Source of the DNA: JAGLOK01 sp023139005
GTDB lineage: Bacteria > Bacillota > Clostridia > Christensenellales > UMGS416
Length of the DNA: 14,938 nt
Direction of reading: 5' to 3'
Assembly: GCA_030637745.1 (NCBI GenBank)
Contig: DAOWFX010000156.1
Coordinates: 1-14,938 of the forward strand
Shown here: piece after piece, positions 1-7,564 of the stretch
Numbering within the stretch: the first letter of the stretch is position 1
How the letters are laid out: every line of letters starts with the position of its first letter
Notes under the pieces: generated by a model
What the model was told of the DNA's origin: nothing
Database searches by the model: none
The model's input: the letters and a program-made list of their open reading frames with translations, nothing else
Translations under genes and position numbers: made by a program

Positions 1-2574
1 TCTTTCACAAAAATCAAATATATCTTCAAAAGCTCCGTTCTTTACTCTTTCTTCAATAAGATCATTTACTGCACCAATTCCTACATTTTTTATTGCAGCT
101 AAAGAAAAGCGTATATTCCCTTCTTCTACTGTGAACTTCGTTTTTGATTTGTTAATATCAGGTGGAAGAACTTCAATGCCATGTTTTCTGCAATAAGCAA
201 TATATGATGCTATTTTCTTTGCATTTCCCATATATGAATTCATTGTTGCAGCCATAAATTCAACAGGATAATGAATTTTCAACCATGCTGTTCTATATGC
301 AACCATTGCATAACATGCTGCATGTGGTTTATTAAATGCATAGTTTGCAAAATCCATCATATCGTCATATATTTTATTAGCAATCTTTTCACTCACACCA
401 TTTCTTATTGCACCTTGAATGATCACTTCACCATCTTTTTCAAGTCCATGAATGAATATCTTGCGCTCTGATTTCATTACATTATGCTTCTTTTTCGACA
501 TGGCACGACGCACAATATCAGACCTACCAAGTGAGTATCCTGCAACATCTCTAACTACTTGCATAACTTGTTCTTGATAAACCATACATCCATAGGTTAC
601 ATCCAATGATTTTTCAAGAATAGGATGATCGTATATTACTTCTTTAGGATTTCGTTTTCCTGCGATATATTTTGGAATAAAGTCCATTGGCCCTGGGCGA
701 TAAAGCGAAATAGCTGCAACCACATCCTCAAAATTATCCGGTTGCATTTCCTTTAGAAAAGTTCGCATTCCTTGGCTCTCGAGTTGAAAAACACCTTCTG
801 TATCTCCATCTGAAATCATTTTATATACTTTTTGATCATCAAAATCAGTTGCATGAATATCTATATCAACAAGAGTTTTTGTGCTAGCTAGTTCAACGGC
901 ATCATGAATTACAGTCAATGTTCTAAGTCCTAAAAAGTCCATTTTGAGTAGCCCAAGTTCTTCAAGAGTAGTCATAGTAAATTGTGTTGTTATGATATCA
1001 CCATTTCTATTGAGTGGAACATAGTCAACTACCGGCAACTTTGTAATTACTACACCCGCTGCATGGGTAGATGCATGTCTTGGAAGTCCTTCAAGCTTTT
1101 TCCCCATGTTTATTAGCGTTGCCACACTTTCATCCATAGCATATAGTTCCTTGAGCTCAGGATTCATTTTAAGTGCTTTATCAATTGTTATTTTTAATTG
1201 CATGGGTATCATCTTTGCAATTTTATCAACTTCTGAATAAGACATATTCAGCGCACGACCAACATCTCGAATAACCCCACGAGCTGCCATTGTTCCAAAT
1301 GTAATTATTTGTGCTACATGATTAACACCATATTTTTTTATTACATAATCTATTACTTCTTGTCTGCGTTCATAACAGAAATCAATGTCAAAATCAGGCA
1401 TTGATACTCTTTCAGGATTCAAAAAGCGTTCAAAAAGCAGATCATATTTGATAGGATCAACTTCAGTTATTCCTAAACAATATGATACTAATGATCCAGC
1501 CCCACTACCTCTGCAGCCAACTTCAATATCATGTTTATGTGCATACTCAACAAAATCCCAAACAATTAGAAAATAATCAACGTACCCCATTCTGTTAATT
1601 ACACCTAATTCAAAATTAAGTCTAGTAGTTAAAGTATCATCTATATCTTCATATCTTTCACGAAGACCTTTCATACTCAATTCATATAAATATTGATCAT
1701 GTTTATTCTCATAGCCTGGTACTTCAAATTCTGGTAAGTGTAAAGTGTCAAAGTCGAAGTCCACTTCGCATTGTTGTGCTATTTTATGTGTGTTTGCAAT
1801 AGCGTCCATTCGATATGAAAATACTTCTGCCATTTCATCATGACTTTTTAGGTAAAATTCTTCTGTAGAAAACCGCATTCTATTAGGATCGTCTATTTTC
1901 GTCTGTGTCTGAACACATAACAAAACATCATGAGCTTCAGCATCATCTATTAATGTATAGTGCACATCATTGGTTGCAACCAATTCAATATCTAGTTCTT
2001 CAGCGAGCTTAATGAGATCAGGATTCACCTTCTTTTGTTCTATGATGCCATGATCTTGAAGTTCAATATAAAAATCATCTCCGTATATCTTTTTCAATCT
2101 ATTTGCTAATTTTTTTGCTTCTTGATATCTTCCTTCCAACAAGAACCTTGGAATGTCACCTGCAAGGCAGGCAGACAAACAAATAACGCCATCACTGTAG
2201 TCTGAAAGCGTATCATAATCTACCCTTGGCTTATAGTAGAAACCCTCAGTAAAGCCAATAGAAGATATCTTCATTATATTTTTATATCCGGTATTGTTCT
2301 TTGCTAATAAAATGAGGTGTGCGGATTGTCTGTCCACTGATTCCATATCAGTTAATTTTCTTTGTGCTATATATACCTCGCAACCTAGGATAGGCTTAAT
2401 GCCTGCTTTTATTGCTTTTTTATAAAAATCAATGACGCCATACATGGCGCCATGATCTGTTATTGCAATAGACTTCATACCAAGTTCTTTACATCGTTGC
2501 ATGAGCGCATCTATTCTAGATGCACCATCAAGCAAAGAATACTCAGTATGCACATGTAGATGTGTGAAATTCAT
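1..2574 (-). CDS. dnaE: DNA polymerase III subunit alpha (DnaE), N-terminal 858 residues, C-terminus off the window
   Basis: Replicative C-family DNA polymerase that extends primers in the cytoplasm. The frame is open from the ATG at 2574 to the window edge. The protein begins MNFTHLHVHTEYS, the usual DnaE start, so the start is secure although no Shine-Dalgarno is visible. Residues 1 to about 270 are the PHP domain. Candidate metal ligands are H7, H9, D16, H41, E66, H86, C136, D203 and H205, an apparently complete set, so metal-dependent 3'-5' exonuclease activity is possible. The polymerase active site follows, with GCRGSGAGSL just before PDFDIDF (393-399) and a third acidic site in VDIDI (569-573). 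THAAGVV and YRPGPMDF are also conserved. Visible sequence ends in FDFCER, near the (HhH)2 region; the beta-clamp-binding and OB-fold parts are not seen. It starts 15 nt after the crh-like stop and is probably translationally coupled to it. Many Clostridia also carry PolC, which cannot be assessed here. Confidence 0.97.
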   Translation of the reverse strand, partial: MNFTHLHVHTEYSLLDGASRIDALMQRCKELGMKSIAITDHGAMYGVIDFYKKAIKAGIKPILGCEVYIAQRKLTDMESVDRQSAHLILLAKNNTGYKNIMKISSIGFTEGFYYKPRVDYDTLSDYSDGVICLSACLAGDIPRFLLEGRYQEAKKLANRLKKIYGDDFYIELQDHGIIEQKKVNPDLIKLAEELDIELVATNDVHYTLIDDAEAHDVLLCVQTQTKIDDPNRMRFSTEEFYLKSHDEMAEVFSYRMDAIANTHKIAQQCEVDFDFDTLHLPEFEVPGYENKHDQYLYELSMKGLRERYEDIDDTLTTRLNFELGVINRMGYVDYFLIVWDFVEYAHKHDIEVGCRGSGAGSLVSYCLGITEVDPIKYDLLFERFLNPERVSMPDFDIDFCYERRQEVIDYVIKKYGVNHVAQIITFGTMAARGVIRDVGRALNMSYSEVDKIAKMIPMQLKITIDKALKMNPELKELYAMDESVATLINMGKKLEGLPRHASTHAAGVVITKLPVVDYVPLNRNGDIITTQFTMTTLEELGLLKMDFLGLRTLTVIHDAVELASTKTLVDIDIHATDFDDQKVYKMISDGDTEGVFQLESQGMRTFLKEMQPDNFEDVVAAISLYRPGPMDFIPKYIAGKRNPKEVIYDHPILEKSLDVTYGCMVYQEQVMQVVRDVAGYSLGRSDIVRRAMSKKKHNVMKSERKIFIHGLEKDGEVIIQGAIRNGVSEKIANKIYDDMMDFANYAFNKPHAACYAMVAYRTAWLKIHYPVEFMAATMNSYMGNAKKIASYIAYCRKHGIEVLPPDINKSKTKFTVEEGNIRFSLAAIKNVGIGAVNDLIEERVKNGAFEDIFDFCER

Positions 2575-2589
2575 ATGCTATATACTATA

Positions 2590-2856
2590 TTATTGTTGCG
2601 GTGAACCAGTCTCAATGAGATGGACAATGGCATCAATTGCTTTTACTTCATCATCACCATTTGCAACTATGAAGAAAGAGTCACCTTTTTTAAGTCGTAG
2701 TGATAATACGCCCATAATAGATTTTGAATTAATTCTTTTGCTTCCTTGTTCAATCCATATGTTTGCCATAAATTTTCCTGCAACTTGAACAAGTAATGCA
2801 GCAGGTCGTGACTGCAAGCCCTCTTCATTTTTGATTGTGAGTTCTTTGCTTAACAT
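2590..2856 (-). CDS. crh: Crh-like HPr-family protein (Gln15, Ser46)
   Basis: Small HPr-fold protein of 88 residues. In HPr, His15 carries phosphate from PEP to PTS sugar transporters. Here the site reads GLQSRPAAL with Gln at position 15, so PTS phosphotransfer is not expected. Ser46 lies in an intact INSKSIMGVLSL segment, the site phosphorylated by HPr kinase. Gln15 plus Ser46 is the hallmark of Bacillus subtilis Crh, which when Ser-phosphorylated acts as a CcpA corepressor and binds metabolic enzymes. B. subtilis crh likewise lies directly after whiA (yvcL). The gene starts 20 nt after the whiA stop with an AAGGATGG Shine-Dalgarno 6 nt before ATG. hprK lies upstream in the same cluster. 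The family call is firm; the CcpA role is inferred from Bacillus. A second, His15-bearing HPr is expected elsewhere in the genome. Confidence 0.88.
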   Translation of the reverse strand: MLSKELTIKNEEGLQSRPAALLVQVAGKFMANIWIEQGSKRINSKSIMGVLSLRLKKGDSFFIVANGDDEVKAIDAIVHLIETGSPQQ

Positions 2857-2876
2857 AAATTACCATCCTTTTATAA

Positions 2877-3812
2877 TCAAACTTTTTTTGCTATTTCCAT
2901 TATTCTTCGCATTCTGTGGTTAATCCCTGACTTTGTTATATTACCTGATATTTCTGACAATTCACTTAATGTTGACTCAGGATGTTCCATTCGTAATTCT
3001 GCTGCTTCCCTCAAAGAAATTGTCAAGTTCTTTAGTTTTCCTGCATTTTCTAACTTCCTGATGCTTCTTAATTGCCTTTGTGCCGCATCTACTGACTTGT
3101 TTGAGTTTGCATTTTCAAAATTCATCGCACGGTTAACATTGTTTCTGACACTCTTCAAAATCATTATATTTTCCATTCTTAATAAAGAAGAATGCGATCC
3201 AATCAACGAAAATAATGCAATTATATTTTCAGCTTCTTTGATATATACAACATGCATAGTCTTCCTAATTGTAATTTTAGCATTTAGTTCAAAGCCATGC
3301 AATAGCGAATGTATCGTTTTTGCTAAAGAAGCATTATGCACATCAAATTCTAAGTGATAACTTTTATTTGGATCTGACATGCTTCCACAGCCTAAATAGC
3401 ATCCCCTTAAGAAGGATTTCGTGCAGCATGTTGAATTTAATAGATTGCTGGGGATTTCTTTGCTCATTTGATAGATATTTTCATTATCTTGCATCATGCC
3501 GGTATCTTTAAGGATTATCCTAACTTCATCAGTATGGCTTAAGCGAACCATATAAGCATGCCCCACTCTTAATTTGTCCATTTTTTTAGCAGCGACTTCA
3601 CAGTAGTAACTATAAAGGAATTTTATAATATTAAAGATTCTTCGTGCAGTTGGTGGATTTTCAGTATCAAATCGAAGTCCAAGTGAATGTCCATGACCTA
3701 TCTCTATTGAAGCACAAGTTCGAACTAATGCGGCTAATTCTGACAATGCACAACATTTTTTGTCAACTGCTATATGAGCTAATTCTTCTCGTACACTTGA
3801 TGAAAAAGTCAT
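2877..3812 (-). CDS. whiA: WhiA family DNA-binding protein
   Basis: WhiA/YvcL homologue of 311 residues, about the usual length (316 in B. subtilis). The family is needed for sporulation septation in Streptomyces and affects division and chromosome segregation in B. subtilis. Domains in order are the N-terminal WhiA domain (about 1-120), a degenerate LAGLIDADG homing-endonuclease fold (FLRGCYLGCGSMSDP, 134-148, then SYHLEF), and a C-terminal helix-turn-helix region. The last holds the conserved NRAMNFENAN, AAQRQ, LREAAELRMEHPE and TKSGINHRMRR segments. Nuclease residues are not kept in this family, so it is a DNA-binding protein and not a mobile element. The ATG has a GAGG Shine-Dalgarno 5 nt upstream and follows the rapZ stop by 16 nt. 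In B. subtilis, glmR (yvcK) sits between rapZ and whiA; it is absent here. Confidence 0.95.
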   Translation of the reverse strand: MTFSSSVREELAHIAVDKKCCALSELAALVRTCASIEIGHGHSLGLRFDTENPPTARRIFNIIKFLYSYYCEVAAKKMDKLRVGHAYMVRLSHTDEVRIILKDTGMMQDNENIYQMSKEIPSNLLNSTCCTKSFLRGCYLGCGSMSDPNKSYHLEFDVHNASLAKTIHSLLHGFELNAKITIRKTMHVVYIKEAENIIALFSLIGSHSSLLRMENIMILKSVRNNVNRAMNFENANSNKSVDAAQRQLRSIRKLENAGKLKNLTISLREAAELRMEHPESTLSELSEISGNITKSGINHRMRRIMEIAKKV

Positions 3813-3828
3813 AAATGCCTCGATCTAC

Positions 3829-4695
3829 TCATTGTCGCATTGCTTTTAATGAGCGATGTTCAATATTTGTACTGTGTCCCTCTTTATCAAGGTGTGTATA
3901 AAGTGCAGTAGCAATGCTAACTGAACGATGCTTTCCACCTGTACAACCTATAGCTATGGTTAATTGACCTTTGCCTTCCATGACATACAAAGGAATCAAA
4001 TAATCTATCATATCAACAAGTTTATCAAGAAACTTCCTAGACTCATTAGAAGATAAGACAAAAGAACTGACTTCTTTTTCTAACCCTGTTTTACCTTTTA
4101 ATTCAGGAATGTAAAATGGATTCGTAATAAATCGAACATCAAATATCATATCCGCATCATTGGGCACACCATTTTTAAAGCCAAATGAAACAATGGTTAT
4201 AGGAAATTTGTTTTCTGAATTATCTTCTATGAACAACTCTCTTACTTTTTCTTTAAGCTGCCATATAGATAACTTTGTTGTATCTATAATATAGTTTGAT
4301 ATTTCTTTAATTGGCTGTATTATATTACGTTCTGATGCTATACCTTCATTTAAATTGCCCTTACGTGCCAGTGGATGTGTTCTTTTTACTTCTTTAAATC
4401 TTCTTACGATAGTATCATCTTCAGCATCTATAAAAAGCACATCACATGTAATACCATCTTTTCTAAGATTGCTAATTATGGTTTTGATTCCTGCAAAATC
4501 AATACCACTTCTAATATCAATTCCTAATGCTATTTTTTCAATGTTTAAGTTGGTATTGCTTGCAGCAAGTTGTAAAAATGTTTCAATGAGCACAGGTGGT
4601 AGGTTATCAATACAATAATAATCCATATCTTCCATGATGTGAAGCGCTTGAGTTTTTCCAGCACCCGATACGCCAGTAACCATTACAAGTCTCAA
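3829..4695 (-). CDS. rapZ: RapZ/YvcJ family P-loop nucleotide-binding protein (TTG start)
   Basis: RapZ family protein of 288 residues. In E. coli, RapZ senses glucosamine-6-phosphate and directs decay of the GlmZ sRNA; B. subtilis YvcJ is a nucleotide-binding protein linked to competence. What is seen: Walker A GVSGAGKT (8-15), DNLPP (30-34), the family segment SFGFKNGVPNDAD, and the C-terminal GCTGGKHRS (250-258), part of the domain that binds the metabolite in RapZ. The start is set at the TTG at 4695. GGAGG at 4701-4705 is 5 nt upstream of it, and the protein then begins MRLVMVTG, as family members do. A TTG four codons further upstream overlaps the GGAGG itself, and the ATG at 4683 is 17 nt from it, so both are poor starts. 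The gene follows murB by 15 nt. Its substrate in this organism is unknown. Confidence 0.94.
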   Translation of the reverse strand: MRLVMVTGVSGAGKTQALHIMEDMDYYCIDNLPPVLIETFLQLAASNTNLNIEKIALGIDIRSGIDFAGIKTIISNLRKDGITCDVLFIDAEDDTIVRRFKEVKRTHPLARKGNLNEGIASERNIIQPIKEISNYIIDTTKLSIWQLKEKVRELFIEDNSENKFPITIVSFGFKNGVPNDADMIFDVRFITNPFYIPELKGKTGLEKEVSSFVLSSNESRKFLDKLVDMIDYLIPLYVMEGKGQLTIAIGCTGGKHRSVSIATALYTHLDKEGHSTNIEHRSLKAMRQ

Positions 4696-4700
4696 TTTTA

Positions 4701-4705
4701 CCTCC
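4701..4705 (-). promoter_or_regulatory. rapZ ribosome binding site
   Basis: GGAGG on the minus strand, 5 nt upstream of the TTG at 4695. It decides the rapZ start. The alternative TTG at 4707 overlaps this site, and the ATG at 4683 lies 17 nt downstream of it. Confidence 0.82.
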
Positions 4706-4710
4706 AAGTA

Positions 4711-5619
4711 CTATTCTTCACCGATGATTTGAACTTCAGGCTCTAGCTTGATCCCACTGTTTTTTTCAACTATTTCCTGGACTTTCTTTATTAATGTTTC
4801 AATATCTGTAGATGTAGCTTCACCAGTATTAACAATAAATCCTGCATGCTTAATCGACACTCTAGCACCGCCTATTTCATAGCCCTTTAATCCAGCACTT
4901 TCTATCAATTTACCGGCATACTCCCCTTTTGGACGTTTGAAAGTACTACCGGCTGATGGAATGTTCAACGGTTGTTTCTCCTTTCTTTTCTTTGCAAGTA
5001 GAACCATTGCATTACGTATCGTAGAAACTTCTCCCGGAGTCAATTTCACAATAACTTCAACAATAATTTCATCTGTTATTGAGCTTCCGCGATAGTCATA
5101 ATTCATATATTCTAGATCGGCTTCTATTAGTGTTCCATCTCTTTTAAGTAGCGTAGCACTATGAAAAACATCCTTAAATTCTCCACCATATGCGCCTGCA
5201 TTGATTTTCGCAGCTCCTCCAATAGTTCCTGGAATACCACTTGCAAACTCTAGTCCTGCTAGTGAAGCTCTGCATGCATAATTGGATATTGCTGAAAATA
5301 AAGCACCGGATTGTGCAATAATTTTATCATCTTCTACACGTACTATATTGAAATTATCATACAAGCTCATAACAACACCGCGAATTCCCTTATCTCGAAC
5401 AAGCAGATTTGTCCCATTGCCAATTATTGTGAAAGGCACGTCGTACTTGTTAATTGCTTTTATGCTTTCTACTATTTTTTCTTTGCTTGATGGGGTTATG
5501 AATACATCTGCCATTCCTCCAGTTTTGAAAGACGAATGTTTTGACATGTCTTCATTTAAATAAACGTTGTCATCACCCAATATTTCAACAAGATTCTTAT
5601 GAATATCATCAAATTCCAT
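4711..5619 (-). CDS. murB: UDP-N-acetylenolpyruvoylglucosamine reductase MurB
   Basis: FAD-dependent enzyme that reduces UDP-GlcNAc-enolpyruvate with NADPH to UDP-MurNAc, the second committed step of cytoplasmic peptidoglycan precursor synthesis. Its 302 residues fit the family. FAD-binding landmarks are IGNGTNLLVRD (66-76) and GIPGTIGGAAKINAGAYGGE (128-147). Catalytic-region landmarks are YRGS (176-179, conserved Arg), SAGSTFKRP (222-230, the Ser that protonates the enol intermediate) and LEPEV near the C-terminus (292-296, conserved Glu). All appear intact. The ATG at 5619 has GGGAG 6 nt upstream. murB is the first gene of the left-hand block, behind the promoter at 5670-5698, followed after 15 nt by rapZ. 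Pairing with rapZ puts precursor synthesis beside a probable amino-sugar regulator. Confidence 0.97.
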   Translation of the reverse strand: MEFDDIHKNLVEILGDDNVYLNEDMSKHSSFKTGGMADVFITPSSKEKIVESIKAINKYDVPFTIIGNGTNLLVRDKGIRGVVMSLYDNFNIVRVEDDKIIAQSGALFSAISNYACRASLAGLEFASGIPGTIGGAAKINAGAYGGEFKDVFHSATLLKRDGTLIEADLEYMNYDYRGSSITDEIIVEVIVKLTPGEVSTIRNAMVLLAKKRKEKQPLNIPSAGSTFKRPKGEYAGKLIESAGLKGYEIGGARVSIKHAGFIVNTGEATSTDIETLIKKVQEIVEKNSGIKLEPEVQIIGEE

Positions 5620-5669
5620 GTAAAACTCCCTATACCACTCAATCGTAATTTATATCTATTTATATTTAT

Positions 5670-5698
5670 AGTTTACACTATTCATATGCTTTTATCAA
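5670..5698 (-). promoter_or_regulatory. probable sigma-A promoter for the murB-rapZ-whiA-crh-dnaE block
   Basis: On the minus strand TTGATA (5693-5698) and TAAACT (5670-5675) are separated by exactly 17 nt, matching the -35 (5 of 6) and -10 (4 of 6) consensus. The -10 lies about 50 nt before the murB ATG. It sits in the only substantial non-coding gap of the window (5620-5809), which is otherwise very AT-rich. No convincing hairpin followed by a T-run ends the hprK transcript here, so read-through from hprK is possible. No cre-like operator was recognised in the gap. Confidence 0.6.
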
Positions 5699-5809
5699 GA
5701 AACTCAAAGTACATAATAATTTAATAGTTGATATAATAAAAAAAGTAAAATTGAGTTATCATTATTTGGAAATAGTTAATAATTTACCGAATTTTTTTAT
5801 ACAAGGAGG

Positions 5810-6733
5810 TCAAAATTCGTTCTGCCCTTTATGTAAACGATCTGACAATTCTGCTGCTGAATTATAGCCCATATATTTTAGTCTATAATTTCTTGCTGCA
5901 ACTTCTATTATAATAGCAAGGTTTCTACCCGGACGAACAGGAATTACAATTTCCGTTAACTTAACTCCTAAAATTGTAATGAAATCATCTGTAAGTCCTA
6001 ATCGTTCATAGGACTTTTCTGTTTCCCATACTTCCATACGTATAACTAGATCAATTGTTTTTTTATTGATAACAGATCCAACGCCGTACATCTGCCTAAC
6101 GTCGATTATACCAACGCCACGTATTTCCATAAAGTGTCGAATAGACTCAGGAGATTCACCTATAAGCTGATTTCTGCCTACCTTACATATATCTACAACA
6201 TCATCAGCAACGAGCCTGTGTCCTCGCTTTACCATCTCCAGTGCTGTCTCTGACTTACCAATACCTGATTCACCTATTAGATAAACTCCAACACCATTGA
6301 TGTCCATGAGTACTCCATGACGAGAGACCTGTGGTGCAAGAAGCATATCCAAATAAGATATTGCACTATGGAATAATTTTGTTGTGATTAAGTTTGATCT
6401 GAAAAATGGTCTCTTATATTTTTTTGCTATTTCCATAATTTCATCCGGCACCTCTTGTCCACGACTTACAAGAACACATGGAATATCATATTCTAAGAAT
6501 TTTTCTATGATTAATAAGCGTTGTTCTAGATTCAAAAATTCTGTTAGATAGGTCATTTCTACTTTACCAAGAACTTGAATCCTATCTGTTGCAAAGTAAT
6601 CAAAAAAACCTGCAAGCTGTAACCCGGGTCTATTCAAGTTAGCAGTCAATATTTCAATTTCCTCGAGTTCAGCATCATAGAGAACTTCTAACTCAAGTTC
6701 TTTCACAAAATTTTCTATTTTTACTTTAGCCAT
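5810..6733 (-). CDS. hprK: HPr kinase/phosphorylase HprK
   Basis: Bifunctional enzyme that phosphorylates Ser46 of HPr (and Crh in Bacillus) when glycolytic intermediates are high and reverses this by phosphorolysis. It is the sensor of carbon catabolite repression in low-GC Gram-positives. The protein has 307 residues (310 in B. subtilis). The N-terminal domain spans about 1-130. The kinase domain has the conserved His-Gly at 139-140, Walker A GESGIGKS (154-161), VADD (175-178), the family signature MEIRGVGIIDV (202-212) and PVRPGRNLAIIIEVAA (265-280). All key residues appear present. The ATG at 6733 has GGAGG 5 nt upstream and overlaps the preceding phosphatase gene by 8 bp. A longer in-frame reading back to a GTG at 6814 would add 27 residues not typical of the family. 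The crh-like gene downstream is a likely substrate. Confidence 0.96.
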   Translation of the reverse strand: MAKVKIENFVKELELEVLYDAELEEIEILTANLNRPGLQLAGFFDYFATDRIQVLGKVEMTYLTEFLNLEQRLLIIEKFLEYDIPCVLVSRGQEVPDEIMEIAKKYKRPFFRSNLITTKLFHSAISYLDMLLAPQVSRHGVLMDINGVGVYLIGESGIGKSETALEMVKRGHRLVADDVVDICKVGRNQLIGESPESIRHFMEIRGVGIIDVRQMYGVGSVINKKTIDLVIRMEVWETEKSYERLGLTDDFITILGVKLTEIVIPVRPGRNLAIIIEVAARNYRLKYMGYNSAAELSDRLHKGQNEF

Positions 6734-7562
6734 GGTTGCCTCCAATAAGTGTTTCTTTGTTAATAATATATTTTTCAATGAACTTTGCAGGTCCATCATC
6801 GTCCGGACTTTCACATATATAATCAGCAGCCTTTTTTAGCTCGCTGTTACCGCTATCTACTGCGACCCCGACATGTGCACTTCTAATGAGCTCCAAGTCA
6901 TTTAATCCATCCCCAAAGGCAATGGAATATTCTATAGGTATATCTAGAATAGTACATAGTTTTTCAAGAGCAATACCCTTATTTACATTCTTATTCATAA
7001 CTTCAATATAATGATCTTTTGAGCGAGTTATCTCAAGAGCATCACCAAAACTTGATTTTAACTTACTTAGTAAAGAAGGGTCTGTATCGCCATTTGTTAT
7101 TATCAATAACTTTGGCGGAGGATAACATATTTGATTTACTAAGTTTTCTCCTACTGCAATTCCTTTTATATCTGTAGACTTAAAGTATTCATTGCTAATA
7201 TCACAATGTTGTTCAAAGAAGTATTCGTCCTCGGTGTAGTATTGTATATAAACATTGTTTTTTTCTGCAAATACTAATACTTCTTTTGCAATTTCAATAG
7301 GTATAGGCTTATGATAAAGCACTTCATTTGTCTTATGATTTCTGATTAATGCACCATTATAGCTAATTATGGGGGTATTTATGTTTAGCTTATTGATGTA
7401 TTTTAGTAAGGATCCATGCATACGTCCTGACGCAATTGCGACTAAAATGCCCTTTTCATGAAGAAGTTTTAGAGCTTCTGTAATTCGTTTAGTGATTACC
7501 CCATTTGAGTCGAGTAAAGTGTCGTCTAAGTCCAGCAAAACGAGTTTAATATCCATATTCAT
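6726..7562 (-). CDS. Cof-type HAD-superfamily phosphatase (HAD-IIB)
   Basis: Soluble haloacid dehalogenase-type phosphatase of 278 residues, the usual size of Cof/YidA-like enzymes that act on sugar phosphates and other small phosphorylated metabolites. Motif I is DLDDTLLDS (11-19, nucleophile D11 and acid/base D13). Motif II is the Ser of IASGR (43-47). Motif III is the Lys of NKGIALEKL (K195). Motif IV is GDGLND (217-222). The C2-type cap lies between motifs II and III (roughly 85-185). Two near start codons, ATG 7562 and ATG 7556, give proteins differing by two residues; no good Shine-Dalgarno is seen and the first lies 2 nt after the uvrC stop, so coupling is likely. Its 3' end overlaps hprK by 8 bp. 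The position beside hprK suggests, but does not show, a sugar-phosphate substrate. Confidence 0.9.
   Translation of the reverse strand: MNMDIKLVLLDLDDTLLDSNGVITKRITEALKLLHEKGILVAIASGRMHGSLLKYINKLNINTPIISYNGALIRNHKTNEVLYHKPIPIEIAKEVLVFAEKNNVYIQYYTEDEYFFEQHCDISNEYFKSTDIKGIAVGENLVNQICYPPPKLLIITNGDTDPSLLSKLKSSFGDALEITRSKDHYIEVMNKNVNKGIALEKLCTILDIPIEYSIAFGDGLNDLELIRSAHVGVAVDSGNSELKKAADYICESPDDDGPAKFIEKYIINKETLIGGNHG
6739..6743 (-). promoter_or_regulatory. hprK ribosome binding site
   Basis: GGAGG on the minus strand, 5 nt before the ATG at 6733 and inside the last codons of the phosphatase gene. It fixes the hprK start and excludes the upstream GTG at 6814. Confidence 0.85.
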
Positions 7563-7564
7563 GA

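Noticed and set aside
271..471. Cysteine-rich 66-codon plus-strand frame
   Set aside because: Antisense to the conserved FANYAFNKPHAACYAMVAY region of DnaE; the cysteines come from reverse-complemented Ala, Thr and Met codons.
2501..2788. 95-codon plus-strand frame across the dnaE start and the crh-like gene
   Set aside because: Antisense to two well-supported genes, with no family resemblance.
2590..2856. Ordinary PTS phosphocarrier HPr
   Set aside because: The phospho-accepting His15 is Gln, so it cannot act as the general PTS carrier.
3375..3411. LAGLIDADG-like segment suggesting a homing endonuclease or intein
   Set aside because: This degenerate fold is a normal part of WhiA, and the full WhiA C-terminal DNA-binding region follows.
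5701..5757. Inverted repeat AACTCAA/TTGAGTT upstream of the murB promoter
   Set aside because: Seven-bp arms 43 nt apart in very AT-rich DNA could arise by chance; no terminator or known operator pattern.
5789..5818. 7 bp inverted repeat GAATTTT/AAAATTC over the hprK stop as a terminator
   Set aside because: Seven mostly A-T pairs with a 16 nt loop and no T-run directly after it on the minus strand; too weak.
6734..6814. 27-residue N-terminal extension of HprK from a GTG at 6814
   Set aside because: It lies inside the phosphatase coding sequence, lacks family similarity, and a perfect GGAGG sits 5 nt before the ATG at 6733.
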